Shown piece by piece: positions 34,689 through 44,162 of a stretch of 64,000 nt of DNA. Below the pieces are notes generated by a model. The model was not told the origin of the DNA. It ran no database searches and worked only from the letters and a program-made list of their open reading frames with translations. The DNA is taken from assembly GCF_008124525.1 (NCBI RefSeq), contig NZ_VNHJ01000011.1, positions 1-64,000 of the forward strand. The letters are read 5' to 3'. The translations under genes and the position numbers were made by a program. This stretch comes from Oceanicella actignis (lineage in GTDB: Bacteria > Pseudomonadota > Alphaproteobacteria > Rhodobacterales > Rhodobacteraceae). Each line of letters starts with the position of its first letter. Position 1 is the first letter of the stretch.

Positions 34689-35501
34689 TCACCACACGAA
34701 CACCGAACGGCCGCGCCAGAAGGTGATGAGCGCCGCCGCCAGCGCCGCCGCCAGAAGCCCGTCCATGCGGTCGAGAACGCCGCCATGCCCGGGGATCAGC
34801 GCGCTGGAATCCTTGACGCCGCAGGCGCGCTTGAGGCGGCTTTCGGCGATGTCGCCGCCCTGGCTGACCACCGCCAGCGCCGCCGAGACCAGCATGACCT
34901 CATGCGCCAGCGTGCCCGTCGTCATCGCCGAGAACGCCGCCCCCGCCGCCGCGGCCAGCGCCACCCCGCACAGCAGCCCCGCCCAGGTCTTCTTCGGGCT
35001 GACGGACGGCCACAGCTTCGGCCCGCCGATCAGCCGGCCGCCGAAATAGCCGCCCACATCCGAGGCGATGACCGTCAGCCACACCCAAAGCGCCGCCGCC
35101 GCGCCGTAAAGCGGATCGTCGCGCAGCCCGTCATAGGCCGCGCAGGCCAGGCCGACATAGCCCGCCCCCAGCGCGAAGGCCGCGCGGCGCCATCCGGCGG
35201 TTCGCCGGTCGGCCAGATACGCCGCCAGCACCCCAAGCAGCAGCGCCGCCACGCCCCAGCGCATCTGCGTCGCCTGCGTCGCCAGCACCGCCCCCGCCGC
35301 CGCCGCCGCGCCCAGCGCGCCCGCCGCGTCGAAGCGGCCCGCCAGCATGCGCCGCAGCTCCCAGGCCATGGCCGCCGCCGCCGCCGCCATCAGCCCCGCG
35401 AAGGCCCAGCCGCCCAGCCACAGCGCCGCGCCGGCCGCCAGCGCCAGCGCCGCGCCCGAGATCGCGCGCACGCGCAGATCGGCGAAGGCCCCCGCGCTCA
35501 T
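34689..35501 (-). CDS. cdsA: Phosphatidate cytidylyltransferase
   Basis: 270 residues, seven to eight hydrophobic helices, with the C-terminal CDP-alcohol signature GGDIAESRLKRACGVKDSS, IPGHGGVLDRMDG. It makes CDP-diacylglycerol for phospholipid synthesis in the inner membrane. The ATG overlaps the uppS stop (ATGA). Confidence 0.95.
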   Translation of the reverse strand: MSAGAFADLRVRAISGAALALAAGAALWLGGWAFAGLMAAAAAAMAWELRRMLAGRFDAAGALGAAAAAGAVLATQATQMRWGVAALLLGVLAAYLADRRTAGWRRAAFALGAGYVGLACAAYDGLRDDPLYGAAAALWVWLTVIASDVGGYFGGRLIGGPKLWPSVSPKKTWAGLLCGVALAAAAGAAFSAMTTGTLAHEVMLVSAALAVVSQGGDIAESRLKRACGVKDSSALIPGHGGVLDRMDGLLAAALAAALITFWRGRSVFVW

Positions 35502-36265
35502 GCGCCCGCCGCGCCCACGGCGCCGAAGCGGCGCTCGCGCCGGCCGTAGCCTTCGAGCGTGCGGGCGAACAGCTCGGGGGTGAAGTCGGGCCAGCACTCG
35601 TCCACGAAGGCCAGCTCGGCATAGGCGGCCTGCCAGACCAGGAAGTTCGAGATGCGCATCTCGCCCGAGGTGCGGATGACCAGGTCCGGATCGGGCAGCC
35701 CGCGCGTGTGCAGCGCGTCGGCGAAGCGCGCCTCGAAGGCGGCGTCGTCGAGCGCCTCGGGGTCGAGCCGCCCCGCCGCCGCCTCGCGCGCCAGCCGCCG
35801 CGCCGCGGCCAGGATCTCGGCCCGGCCGCCATAGTTGAGCGCGATGTTCAGCGACAGCCGCTCGTTGCCCGCCGTCGCCTCCTCGAGCAGCGCCATCTGC
35901 CGCACCAGATCCGCATCCAGCGGCCGCCGGTCGCCCAGAAAGCGCACCCGCGCGCCCTGGCGCGCCAGCGCGCGCCCCTCCTTGCGGATGTAGACGCGGA
36001 ACAGGTTCATCAGCCCCCGCACCTCGTCTTCCGAGCGGCGCCAGTTCTCGGTCGAGAAGGCGTAGAGCGTCAGGCAGCGTACGCCCAGCGCCGGGCAGGC
36101 CTCGACGATGGCGCGCACCGTCTCGACGCCCCGGCGATGGCCCGCAAGGCGCGGCAGGCCGCGGCGCTGCGCCCAGCGGCCGTTGCCGTCCATGATGATG
36201 GCGACGTGCGCGGGCCGGGCCGCGCACGCCCCGTTTCCGCCCGCCGCGTCAGGGGCCTTGAACAT
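35498..36265 (-). CDS. uppS: Undecaprenyl diphosphate synthase
   Basis: 255 residues. VAIIMDGNGRWAQRRGLPRLAGH, LYAFSTENWRRSEDEV, NIALNYGGRAEI and RTSGEMRISNFL are the five conserved cis-prenyltransferase regions. It builds the C55 carrier lipid for peptidoglycan and O-antigen. The start MFKAPDA has AAGGAG 7 bases upstream. The in-frame ATG 18 bases before lies upstream of that site. Confidence 0.96.
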   Translation of the reverse strand: MFKAPDAAGGNGACAARPAHVAIIMDGNGRWAQRRGLPRLAGHRRGVETVRAIVEACPALGVRCLTLYAFSTENWRRSEDEVRGLMNLFRVYIRKEGRALARQGARVRFLGDRRPLDADLVRQMALLEEATAGNERLSLNIALNYGGRAEILAAARRLAREAAAGRLDPEALDDAAFEARFADALHTRGLPDPDLVIRTSGEMRISNFLVWQAAYAELAFVDECWPDFTPELFARTLEGYGRRERRFGAVGAAGA

Positions 36266-36322
36266 CCGCTTCTCCTTGCGCATGGCCGCGCGCGCCGCGC
36301 GGCCGCGCCCGGGCCGAGGCCG

Positions 36323-36886
36323 TCAGACCTGCATGATCTCCGCCTGCTTGCGCTCGAGCAACTCGTCGATGCGCGCGATCGTCTTGTCGGTCATGGACTG
36401 GATTTCGTCCGACCACATCTTCTGGTCGTCCTCGGACATGCCGGCGGCCTTGGCCTTCTTGACCATGTCCATGCCGTCGCGGCGCACGTTGCGCACGGCG
36501 ATGCGCGCCTGCTCGGCATACTGGCCGGCGACCTTGGCCAGCTCGCGGCGGCGCTCCTCGTTCAGCTCGGGGATGGGCAGGCGCAGGATGGTGCCGTCCA
36601 CCACCGGGTTGATCCCGAGCCCCGAGGCGCGGATCGCCTTCTCGACCTTGCCGACCAGCGACTTGTCCCAGACGTTGATGGTGATCATGCGCGGCTCGGG
36701 CACGTTGACCGTCGCGACCTGGTTGATCGGGGTCGGCGCGCCGTAGGCGTCCACAAGGATGTTGTCCAGCATCGAGGCCGACGCGCGGCCGGTGCGCAGC
36801 GACGCGAATTCGGCCTTGAGCGCGGCCAGCGCGCCGTCCATGCGGCGCTGCAGGTCGTCGGTGTCGATGTCGATGTCCTCGGTCAT
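36323..36886 (-). CDS. frr: Ribosome recycling factor
   Basis: 187 residues, full length. [33 protein letters not shown] and the helical [13 protein letters not shown] region are typical. RRF with EF-G splits post-termination ribosomes. It lies 33 bases after pyrH, in the conserved rpsB-tsf-pyrH-frr order. Confidence 0.97.
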   Translation of the reverse strand: MTEDIDIDTDDLQRRMDGALAALKAEFASLRTGRASASMLDNILVDAYGAPTPINQVATVNVPEPRMITINVWDKSLVGKVEKAIRASGLGINPVVDGTILRLPIPELNEERRRELAKVAGQYAEQARIAVRNVRRDGMDMVKKAKAAGMSEDDQKMWSDEIQSMTDKTIARIDELLERKQAEIMQV

Positions 36887-36919
36887 GTCCTGCTCCTGAA
36901 AGGATGGCGCGCGGCGCCG

Positions 36920-37720
36920 TCAGCCCTGCTCGACGATGGTGAAGCGGCCGCGCCCGCTCAGCACCTCGGCGAAGCCGCCCGGCTGATGCAGCGAGAACAC
37001 CATCAGCGGCAGGTTGTTGTCGCGCGCAAGCGCGATGGCGGACGCGTCCATGATCTTGAGGTTGCGGGTCAGCACCTCGTCATAGGTGATGCGGTCGAAG
37101 CGCTTGGCGTCGGGATTCGTGCGCGGGTCGCTGTCATACACCCCGTCCACCTGCGTGCCCTTCATCAGCACGTCGCAGTTCATCTCCATCGCGCGCAGCG
37201 TGGCGGCGGTGTCGGTGGTGAAGTAGGGGTTGCCCGTGCCGGCGGCGAAGATGCACACGCGCCCCTTCTCAAGGTGGCGGATGGCGCGGCGGCGGATGTA
37301 GGGCTCGCAGATCTGGTCCATGGGAATGGCCGAGATGACGCGGGTGAACACCCCCATCCCCTCGAGCGCCGACTGCATGCCCAGCGCGTTCATCACCGTC
37401 GCCAGCATGCCCATGTAGTCGGCCGAGGCGCGCTCCATCCCCTGCGCCGAGCCCTGAAGCCCGCGGAAGATGTTGCCGCCCCCGATGACCAGGCAGATCT
37501 CGATGCCCAGATCATGCGCCTTCTTGACCTCGCGCGCGATGCGCTCGACCGTCGGCGGGTGCAGGCCGAAGCCCTGATCGCCCATCAGCGCCTCGCCCGA
37601 GATCTTGAGCAGCACGCGCGGCCAGACGGGGCGGGGGCGCGGCTCGGCCGGGACGGCGGCCGAGGGGGTCTGAGCGGCGGGGGACGGGTCGCGTTCCGAC
37701 TGGGGGGTTTCCTGGGCCAT
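36920..37720 (-). CDS. pyrH: UMP kinase
   Basis: 266 residues. After a Pro-rich 30-residue N-terminal tail the amino-acid-kinase fold begins at [44 protein letters not shown] and the [16 protein letters not shown] segment are conserved. It phosphorylates UMP to UDP. GGGAG precedes the chosen ATG. Confidence 0.95.
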   Translation of the reverse strand: MAQETPQSERDPSPAAQTPSAAVPAEPRPRPVWPRVLLKISGEALMGDQGFGLHPPTVERIAREVKKAHDLGIEICLVIGGGNIFRGLQGSAQGMERASADYMGMLATVMNALGMQSALEGMGVFTRVISAIPMDQICEPYIRRRAIRHLEKGRVCIFAAGTGNPYFTTDTAATLRAMEMNCDVLMKGTQVDGVYDSDPRTNPDAKRFDRITYDEVLTRNLKIMDASAIALARDNNLPLMVFSLHQPGGFAEVLSGRGRFTIVEQG

Positions 37721-37906
37721 GCGCGAGTCTCCCTGCTCGTGGGTTCGGGGCAATCTGTCCGAAGGGCGCAGGTCATGCAAGCCGCAATCCCCGCCCCCCG
37801 GGCCGACGCGCCGCCCGCGCCGGCGCGCGGGCGCGGGCGCGGGGCGGGCGCGAAAAGGCCCCGCCGCGACCAGCGCGCCGGGGCCGGGTTCGAAGCGGCG
37901 GCGTCT

Positions 37907-38800
37907 TCAGCCGCCCATGGTCTTGGCGACCTCGGCCGCGAAGTCCTCTTCCTGCTTCTCGATGCCCTCGCCGACCTGCACGCGCGCGAAGGCGACGATC
38001 TCGATGTCGGCGCCCGCTTCCTTGAGCGCCTTCTCGACCGTCAGATCCGGGTTGATGACGAAGCTCTGCTTGAGAAGGCACACCTCCTCGAAGAACTTGT
38101 TCATGCGCCCGACGATCATCTTCTCGATCACGTTCTCGGGCTTGCCGGATTCGCGGGCCTGCTCGGTCAGCACCTGCTTCTCGCGCTCGATCAGCGCGGG
38201 GTCGAGATCGGCCTCGGACAGCGCCGCGGGGTTGGTGGCGGCGACGTGCATGGCCACCTGGCGGCCGATGGCGGCCATGGCGTCCTTGTCCGAGCCCTTG
38301 AGCGCGACCAGCACGCCGATCTTGCCCAGCCCCTCGGCGACGGCGTTGTGCACGTACGAGGCGACCACGTCGCCCTCGACCGCGGCCATGCGGCGCACGG
38401 TCATGTTCTCGCCGATGGTGGCGACCTTGTCGGTCACCACGTCCTTGACCGACTTGCCGCCCAGATCGGCGGCCAGCAGGGCCTCGACGTCGGCGGCGTC
38501 CAGCGCGGCGGCGGCGATGTCGGACACCATCTTCTGGAACTCGGCGTTGCGGGCCACGAAATCGGTCTCGGAGTTGACCTCGACGGCCACGCCCTTGCCG
38601 TCCTTGACGGCCACGCCCACCAGCCCCTCGGCGGCGGTGCGGCCCGACTTCTTGGCGGCCTTGGCCAGGCCCTTGGTGCGCAGCCAGTCGGTGGCCGCCT
38701 CGATGTCGCCGCCCGTCTCGGTCAGCGCCTTCTTGGCGTCCATCATGCCCGCGCCGGTCATGTCGCGCAGCTGTTTCACGAGTGCAGCGGTGATCGCCAT
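37907..38800 (-). CDS. tsf: Elongation factor Ts
   Basis: 297 residues. The N-terminal UBA-like domain ([19 protein letters not shown]) and the EF-Tu contact motif [10 protein letters not shown] are clear. EF-Ts recycles EF-Tu-GDP. It is separated from rpsB by 156 bases that carry GC-rich hairpin-prone sequence but no gene. Confidence 0.97.
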   Translation of the reverse strand: MAITAALVKQLRDMTGAGMMDAKKALTETGGDIEAATDWLRTKGLAKAAKKSGRTAAEGLVGVAVKDGKGVAVEVNSETDFVARNAEFQKMVSDIAAAALDAADVEALLAADLGGKSVKDVVTDKVATIGENMTVRRMAAVEGDVVASYVHNAVAEGLGKIGVLVALKGSDKDAMAAIGRQVAMHVAATNPAALSEADLDPALIEREKQVLTEQARESGKPENVIEKMIVGRMNKFFEEVCLLKQSFVINPDLTVEKALKEAGADIEIVAFARVQVGEGIEKQEEDFAAEVAKTMGG

Positions 38801-38956
38801 GGATCGTCTCCTCGGTCCGTCGGGCCGGGCGCCGCGCGCGGCGGTCGCCCCGGACCCGGGAATGTCGAACGGGGCCCGCCCCCGCGCATGGGCGGCGGCG
38901 GGCCGATGAAGGTCATCTCGCGGTCCCGCGCCGCCCGGCGGCGGCGCGGACGGGCG

Positions 38957-39754
38957 TCAGGCCTGCGCCGCGGGCGCCTCGCCGGCGGGGGTCTCTTCGG
39001 CCGCGGGCAGGGCCTCTTCGATCGGGGCCTCTTCCAGCTCGCCGATGTCGAAGCCCGATTCGCCCATCTGCGCCGCCATGCCGTCGAGCGCGGCGCGCGC
39101 GACCAGGTCGCAGTAGAGCGCGATGGCGCGCGAGGCGTCGTCATTGCCCGGCACCGGGTAGTCGATGCCGACCGGGTCCGAGTTGGTGTCGAGGATCGCC
39201 ACCACCGGGATGCCCAGCTTGCGCGCCTCGGCGACGGCCAGGGCCTCCTTGTTCGTGTCGATCACGAACAGCATGTCGGGCAGGCCGCCCATCTCGCGGA
39301 TGCCGCCCAGCGAGGCCTGGAGCTTGTTGCGCTCGCGCTCCATCTGGAGGCGCTCCTTCTTGGTGAAGCCCTCGGCGCCGTTGTCCAGCTTCTCGTCCAG
39401 CTCGCGCAGACGGTTGATCGAGTTCGACACCGTCTTCCAGTTGGTCAGCGTGCCGCCCAGCCAGCGGTGGTTCATGTAATACTGCGCGCAGCGCTCGGCG
39501 GCCTCGGCCACCAGCGGCGCGGCCTGGCGCTTGGTGCCCACGAACAGCACGCGCCCGCCCTTGGCGACGGTGTCGCGCACGGCCTGCAGCGCCGCGTCCA
39601 GCATCGGCACGGTCTGCGTCAGGTCGATGATGTGGATGCCGTTGCGCGCGCCGTAGATGTAGGGCGCCATGCGCGGGTTCCAGCGATGCGTCTGGTGGCC
39701 GAAGTGGACGCCGGCCTCGAGAAGCTGGCGAAGGGTGAATTCAGGCAGAGCCAT
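38957..39754 (-). CDS. rpsB: 30S ribosomal protein S2
   Basis: 265 residues starting [39 protein letters not shown] and NNHRWLGG-like [14 protein letters not shown] are diagnostic. The C-terminus has the Glu/Ala-rich tail common in alphaproteobacteria. First gene of the long minus-strand translation and envelope block. AGAGGAAAG precedes the start. Confidence 0.97.
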   Translation of the reverse strand: MALPEFTLRQLLEAGVHFGHQTHRWNPRMAPYIYGARNGIHIIDLTQTVPMLDAALQAVRDTVAKGGRVLFVGTKRQAAPLVAEAAERCAQYYMNHRWLGGTLTNWKTVSNSINRLRELDEKLDNGAEGFTKKERLQMERERNKLQASLGGIREMGGLPDMLFVIDTNKEALAVAEARKLGIPVVAILDTNSDPVGIDYPVPGNDDASRAIALYCDLVARAALDGMAAQMGESGFDIGELEEAPIEEALPAAEETPAGEAPAAQA

Positions 39755-39871
39755 GCTGCTTTCCTCTTTCCGGTTTGCGCCTCTGCGGGGGTAGAGCCTG
39801 AGCCCAACCGGCGGACCGTCCGGGATGTCTCCCCGTCCGGCCCAGGCCCCGCATGCGGGTTGAACGAGCGC

Positions 39872-39900
39872 CCAATACACCCTTGCCCGCGCCGACGCAA
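39872..39900 (-). promoter_or_regulatory. Candidate rpsB promoter
   Basis: On the minus strand TTGCGT and TATTGG are separated by 17 bases, giving a leader of about 110 bases. Each box matches only 3 of 6 consensus positions, so this is tentative. The three 11-bp direct repeats lie just upstream of it. Confidence 0.3.
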
Positions 39901-39936
39901 CCTTGCGGCGCCCATGCGCGGCCCGCGGCGCCGGCC

Positions 39937-39969
39937 CCGAGTCGATCCCGAGTCGATCCCGAGTCGATC
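39937..39969. repeat. Three perfect tandem copies of an 11-bp unit
   Basis: CCGAGTCGATC occurs three times with no mismatch and no spacing, in the divergent gap between rpsB and psuK. The unit length matches about one helical turn, so each copy presents the same DNA face. It lies 37 bases upstream of the candidate rpsB promoter and 133 before psuK. Confidence 0.9.
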
Positions 39970-40102
39970 GCCGCGTCCGGGACGCGCCGGCGCCCGGGCG
40001 CGGGCCGTCGGCGCCCAACCGGCCCGGGGCTCTTGCGCCCGCGCGCCGACTGCGGCATGACCCCGGACCCCGCCCCGCCCGGGGCCCGCTTCAGGAGCCG
40101 CC

Positions 40103-41299
40103 ATGCCCCGCCCCGACCAGCCCGACGCGCCGCGCGGCGCCCTGACGCTGTGCATCGGCGCCGCGCATTGGGATCTGATCGGCCGCCCCGAGACATCGGC
40201 GGGCGCGGCGGGCGGCGACGCCGCCCTCGGCCCTGCGGCGGGCGACCACTCCGGCGGCGCGTCGAACGCGGCGCGGCGCCCGGCCGCCGATGCGGCGCGC
40301 GACGCCCTGCTCCATGCCCGGCCCGATGCGCCGCGCGCCCTGCCCCCTGCGCCGCCCGCCGCCCCCGACGCGCGGCCCGACGCCCCCGACGCGCCGCCGG
40401 CCCTGTCCGGCGCACGGCCCGAGGCACGGCCCGAGGCCCCGCTCGCCGCCCCGCTCGCCCCGGGGGCCGACCTGCCCGGGCGCGTGCTGCGCCGGCCGGG
40501 GGGCGTGGCGCTGAACATCGCCGTCGCGCTGGCCGCGCAGGGCCGCCCCGCCGCCCTGCTCGCCGCCGTCGGCCGCGACGCCCCGGCCGACGAGCTGGAG
40601 CGCTGGCTTGCGGCGCGCGCCGTCGCGGCGCATCTGGCGCGGACCGACGCGCCCACGGGCGTCTATCTGGCCATCGAGGACGCGCGCGGCGCGCTCTTCG
40701 CCGCGGTGGCCGATCTGCCGGGCTGCGCGGCGCTGACGCCCGAGGCGCTCGCGGCCGCCATCGCCGCCGCGCCGGGCGCGACGGGCGCCGCTTGCTGGCT
40801 GGCCGAGGCCAACCTGCCCGCCGACAGCCTGGCGGCGCTGGCCCGGCGGGCCGCGCGGCCGCCCCTGGCGCTGGTCGCCGCCTCGCCGGCCAAGGCGGCG
40901 CGGCTGCGCGCGGCGCTGGCGCAGGGCCTGCGCGCACGCAGGACCGGCGGGGCCGGCGTGTGGCTGGTCTCGGCCAACCGCGCCGAGGCCGAAGCCCTGG
41001 CCGGCCGCCCCCTTGCCGACGCGCCCGAGGCCGCCCGCGCGCTGCGCGACATGGGCGCGGACGAGGCGCTGGTCACCGACGGGCCGCGCGCCGCGGCGGT
41101 CTTGACGGCGGCGGGCGAGAGCGCAAGCCTGACTCCGCCGCCGCTCGGCCATGACCGGCGCGCGCGCCTCGTCACCGGCGCGGGCGACGCGCTGACCGCC
41201 GCCTACGTCCATGCGCGCCTTTGCGCCGAACCGCCCGACCGCGCCCTGGCCAGAGGCCTGGCCGCCGCCCGCGCCCTGCTCGAGGAGACCGCACCATGA
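40103..41299 (+). CDS. psuK: PfkB-family kinase, probable pseudouridine kinase, with large insertion
   Basis: 398 residues, longer than the usual 300 to 315. The ribokinase-fold start TLCIGAAHWDLIGRP breaks off at residue 30. An Ala/Pro/Asp-rich low-complexity stretch of about 88 residues follows, and the fold resumes at DLPGRVLRRPGGVALNIA. The insertion falls where PfkB enzymes have the substrate lid. The anion-hole and catalytic-base motif VTGAGDALTAAYVHA is intact, so activity is plausible. The next, overlapping gene is psuG, supporting phosphorylation of pseudouridine from RNA turnover. GGAG precedes the ATG. Confidence 0.85.
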   Translation: MPRPDQPDAPRGALTLCIGAAHWDLIGRPETSAGAAGGDAALGPAAGDHSGGASNAARRPAADAARDALLHARPDAPRALPPAPPAAPDARPDAPDAPPALSGARPEARPEAPLAAPLAPGADLPGRVLRRPGGVALNIAVALAAQGRPAALLAAVGRDAPADELERWLAARAVAAHLARTDAPTGVYLAIEDARGALFAAVADLPGCAALTPEALAAAIAAAPGATGAACWLAEANLPADSLAALARRAARPPLALVAASPAKAARLRAALAQGLRARRTGGAGVWLVSANRAEAEALAGRPLADAPEAARALRDMGADEALVTDGPRAAAVLTAAGESASLTPPPLGHDRRARLVTGAGDALTAAYVHARLCAEPPDRALARGLAAARALLEETAP

Positions 41300-42246
41300 G
41301 CGCACGCCCGCCCCTGCCCCGCCGCCAGCACGCCGCGCCGCCGCTGGCCTTCTCGCCCGAGGTCGCCGCCGCGCTGGAGCAGGGCCAGCCCGTGGTGGCG
41401 CTCGAAAGCACCATCATCACCCACGGCATGCCCTGGCCGCGCAATCTCGAGGTCGCGCGCGAGGTCGAGGACGAGGTGCGCGCCGCCGGCGCCGTTCCGG
41501 CCACCATCGCCGTGCGCCGCGGCGAGATCCGCGTGGGCCTCAAGCCCGCGGCGATGGAGGCGCTGGCGCGCGAGGAGGGGGCGCTCAAGCTCAGCCGCGC
41601 GGACCTGGCCGCGGCGCTGGCGTCGGGAGCGACCGGCTCGACCACCGTGGCGGCGACCATGATCTGCGCCCGCCTCGCGGGGATCGAGGTCTTCGCCACC
41701 GGCGGCATCGGCGGCGTGCATCGCGGCGCCGAGCGCAGCTTCGACATCTCGGCCGACCTGACCGAGCTGGGGCGCACCGCGGTGACCGTGGTCGCGGCCG
41801 GGGCGAAGGCGATCCTGGACCTGCCGCGCACGCTCGAGGTGCTCGAGACCCAGGGCGTGCCCGTGATCGGCTACGGCACCGACGCCTTCCCCGCCTTCTG
41901 GTCGCGCGAGAGCGGCCTGCGCGCCCCGCTGCGCATGGACAGGCCCGAGCAGATCGCCGCCGCCCACCGCATGCGCGCGCGGCTCGGGCTCGAGGGCGGG
42001 CAGCTGGTCGCCAACCCGATCCCGCCCGAGCACGAGATCCCCGCCGAGCGGCTCGACCCGCTCATCGCCCAGGCCGCCGCCGAGGCCGAGGCGCAGGGCG
42101 TGACGGGCAAGGCGGTCACGCCCTTCATGCTCGGCCGCATCCTCGAGCTGACCGGCGGCGACAGCCTCGAGGCCAACGGCGCGCTGGTGCGCGCCAACGC
42201 CCGCCTCGGCGCGCAGATCGCCGCGGCGCTCGCCGCGCTGGACTGA
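41296..42246 (+). CDS. psuG: Pseudouridine-5'-phosphate glycosidase
   Basis: 316 residues. VALESTIITHGMPWPRNLEVA, ATIAVRRGEIRVGL, the ASGATGSTTVAATM loop, FATGGIGGVHRGAE and ANPIPPEHEIP are diagnostic of this family, which splits the C-glycosidic bond to uracil and ribose-5-phosphate. Its ATG overlaps the psuK stop (ATGA) and its stop overlaps the miaA ATG (TGATG), so three genes are translationally chained. Confidence 0.96.
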   Translation: MSARPPLPRRQHAAPPLAFSPEVAAALEQGQPVVALESTIITHGMPWPRNLEVAREVEDEVRAAGAVPATIAVRRGEIRVGLKPAAMEALAREEGALKLSRADLAAALASGATGSTTVAATMICARLAGIEVFATGGIGGVHRGAERSFDISADLTELGRTAVTVVAAGAKAILDLPRTLEVLETQGVPVIGYGTDAFPAFWSRESGLRAPLRMDRPEQIAAAHRMRARLGLEGGQLVANPIPPEHEIPAERLDPLIAQAAAEAEAQGVTGKAVTPFMLGRILELTGGDSLEANGALVRANARLGAQIAAALAALD

Positions 42247-43808
42247 TGCCCCGAGAAGAGGGCGCGCCCGCCCCGGGCGCGGAGGGCGGCGCGCGGGACG
42301 GGGCTGCGGATGGGGCGCCGGGCGCGGCGCGGGACAGGACTGACGTCGGGGCTGACGGCGGGGCTCACGGCGGGGCTCACGGCGGGGCTGACGGCGGGGC
42401 CAAGACCCAGGCGCCGGACGAAGCGCACAGCGCAACGCGGGAGCGACCGCAGGACGCGAAACCGCGCGGCGCGCATGCCGGGGCGCCTGACGGGGCCGCG
42501 GGCGGGGCCGCGAACGGGGCTGAGAACCCGGCGCCGGACGGGGCCCGCGGCGGAACGCCGGAACGGCCGCAGGACGCGGAGCGGCGCGGCGCGCATGCCG
42601 GAGCGCCTGACGGGGCCGCGGGCGCGGCTGCGAACGGGGCCGAGAGCCGCGCGCCGGACGAAGCGCGCAGCGGGACGCCGGAACGGTCGCAGGAGGCGGA
42701 GCGGCGCGGCGCGCGGGACGGTGCTGCGGATGGGGCGCTCGGCGGGGCGCGGCAACGGGCGCTTGCCGAGATGCCCAGGGCGGCGCGGCAAGGCGCACAG
42801 GCGGCGCAGCAAGGCGCGCAAGCGGCGCGGCGAGGCGCACAGGCGGCGCAGCAAAGCGCGCAGGCGGCGCATCTGCCCGCGCCGCTGTCCGAGGCGGCGC
42901 TGGCCCTGCGTCCGGTGCTGGTCGCCGGGCCCACCGCCTCGGGCAAGTCGGCGCTGGCGCTGGCGCTGGCCGAGCGGTTGAATGGCTGCGTCATCAACGC
43001 CGACGCCATCCAGGTCTATGCGGGCTGGCGGGTGCTCTCGGCCCGGCCCTCGGCGGATGACGAGGCGCGCGCGCCGCACAAGCTCTACGGCCATGTCCCG
43101 ATGCAGGACGCCCATTCGACCGGCCGCTGGCTGGCCGAGGCCGCCCGCGCCATCGAGGACTGCGCCCGCCGCGGGCTGACGCCCATCGTCGTCGGCGGCA
43201 CGGGGCTCTACTTCGCCGCGCTCACCCAGGGGCTGGCGCCCATTCCCCCGACCCCGCCCGAGATCCGCGCCCGCGTCGAGGCCCTGTTCGCCCGGGGCGG
43301 CGCCGCGGCGCTGCGCGAGGCCTTGGCCGCGCGCGATCCCGACACGCTGGCGCGGATCGACGCGCGCAACCCCATGCGGCTGATGCGCGCGCTCGAGGCG
43401 CTCGAGACCACGGGCCTCGGCCTGTCGGCGCTTCAGGCGCGCACCCCGCCGCCGCCCCTGCCGCCCGAGCGCGCGCGCCTCGTGCGGCTGATGCCCGAGC
43501 GCGAGGCCCTTTACGCGCGCATCGAGGCCCGCTTCGACGCCATGCTGGCCGAGGGCGCGCTGGACGAGGCCGCGGCCGCGGCCGCCCTCGACCCGCCCGC
43601 CTCGGCGCAGGCGATGAACGCCATCGGCGCGCGCGAGCTCATCGCCCATCTGCACGGCCGCATGACCCTGGACGAGGCCCGCGCGCGCGCCGTGCAGGCG
43701 ACCCGCAACTACGCCAAGCGGCAGCTGACCTGGCTGCGCAACCGCATGCGCACCTGGCCCGCCGCCCCGGACGCCCGGACCGCGCTGGCGCTTGTGCAGA
43801 AGAGCTGA
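42246..43808 (+). CDS. miaA: tRNA dimethylallyltransferase with repeat-built N-terminal extension
   Basis: 520 residues against a usual 290-310. The enzyme begins near residue 222: Walker A VAGPTASGKS (about 226-235), NADAIQVYAGWRVLSARP, VVGGTGLYFAALTQG and the C-terminal RNYAKRQLTWLRNR are intact. It prenylates A37 of tRNAs reading UNN codons. Residues 1-221 consist of three tandem-repeat families (12, 120 and 21 bp, all in frame), rich in Gly, Ala, Asp, Arg and Gln. This start overlaps the psuG stop. An internal ATG at 42771 would give a 345-residue protein and is a real alternative. Confidence 0.88.
   Translation: MPREEGAPAPGAEGGARDGAADGAPGAARDRTDVGADGGAHGGAHGGADGGAKTQAPDEAHSATRERPQDAKPRGAHAGAPDGAAGGAANGAENPAPDGARGGTPERPQDAERRGAHAGAPDGAAGAAANGAESRAPDEARSGTPERSQEAERRGARDGAADGALGGARQRALAEMPRAARQGAQAAQQGAQAARRGAQAAQQSAQAAHLPAPLSEAALALRPVLVAGPTASGKSALALALAERLNGCVINADAIQVYAGWRVLSARPSADDEARAPHKLYGHVPMQDAHSTGRWLAEAARAIEDCARRGLTPIVVGGTGLYFAALTQGLAPIPPTPPEIRARVEALFARGGAAALREALAARDPDTLARIDARNPMRLMRALEALETTGLGLSALQARTPPPPLPPERARLVRLMPEREALYARIEARFDAMLAEGALDEAAAAAALDPPASAQAMNAIGARELIAHLHGRMTLDEARARAVQATRNYAKRQLTWLRNRMRTWPAAPDARTALALVQKS
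42337..42396 (+). repeat. Five 12-bp tandem repeats in miaA
   Basis: Unit GGGCTGACGGCG with variants, the first copy degenerate, encoding repeats of Gly-Ala-Asp/His-Gly. Being a multiple of three, copy-number change would keep the frame. Confidence 0.85.
42361..42720 (+). repeat. 120-bp tandem repeats in miaA
   Basis: Two near-identical 120-bp units (42481-42600 and 42601-42720) follow a third copy (42361-42480) whose first half is replaced by the 12-bp array. Each unit encodes 40 residues of the form GAPDGAAGGAANGAE followed by a TPERPQDAERR segment. A 30-base flank is shared by 42291-42320 and 42711-42740. Confidence 0.9.
42789..42872 (+). repeat. Four 21-bp tandem repeats in miaA
   Basis: Four copies encode a Gln/Ala heptad (QGAQAAQ, RGAQAAQ, QSAQAAH variants) immediately before the catalytic domain. 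Seven-residue periodicity could form a helix or coiled coil. Confidence 0.9.
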
Positions 43809-44162
43809 GGCGCTATCGGCCGGAGGCCGCGCCCCGGCGGCGCAAGGCCGGGCCGCCCCTCCGACCGGCAAGCGCCGCCCCGAGGTGCGCCGAGGGAAAC
43901 GGCCCAAGAGCGACCACGGGATGCGCACGCCCCCACGCCCGCGGCAAGGCGCGCGGCCCAGGCCCGGCGCGGCGGCCGGCGACAAGCCGCGCCCATGCCC
44001 GAAGCGCAGGGCGAAGGGCGCGCGGCGCATCCGCGGCCCGGGCGCCCGCGCGGCGCCGGCGCCTCTTGCCCTGACCGCGCCGGCGCACTACCCCTTGCCG
44101 CGGAACCGTCGCGCCGGCCGCCGGCGCAGCCCCGCCGCGGGCGCAACGACAAGGAGCCCGAC
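43809..44162. other. Gene-free spacer between miaA and ribE
   Basis: About 350 bases, very GC-rich, with many short GC inverted repeats. I found no gene and no match to the FMN riboswitch consensus that often precedes riboflavin genes. The AAGGAG for ribE lies at the end. Confidence 0.5.

Noticed and set aside
35708-40060. Open frame of about 1,450 codons antisense to uppS-frr-pyrH-tsf-rpsB
   Set aside because: A shadow of well-conserved genes. The composition is His/Gly/Arg/Leu-rich and there is no recognisable motif.
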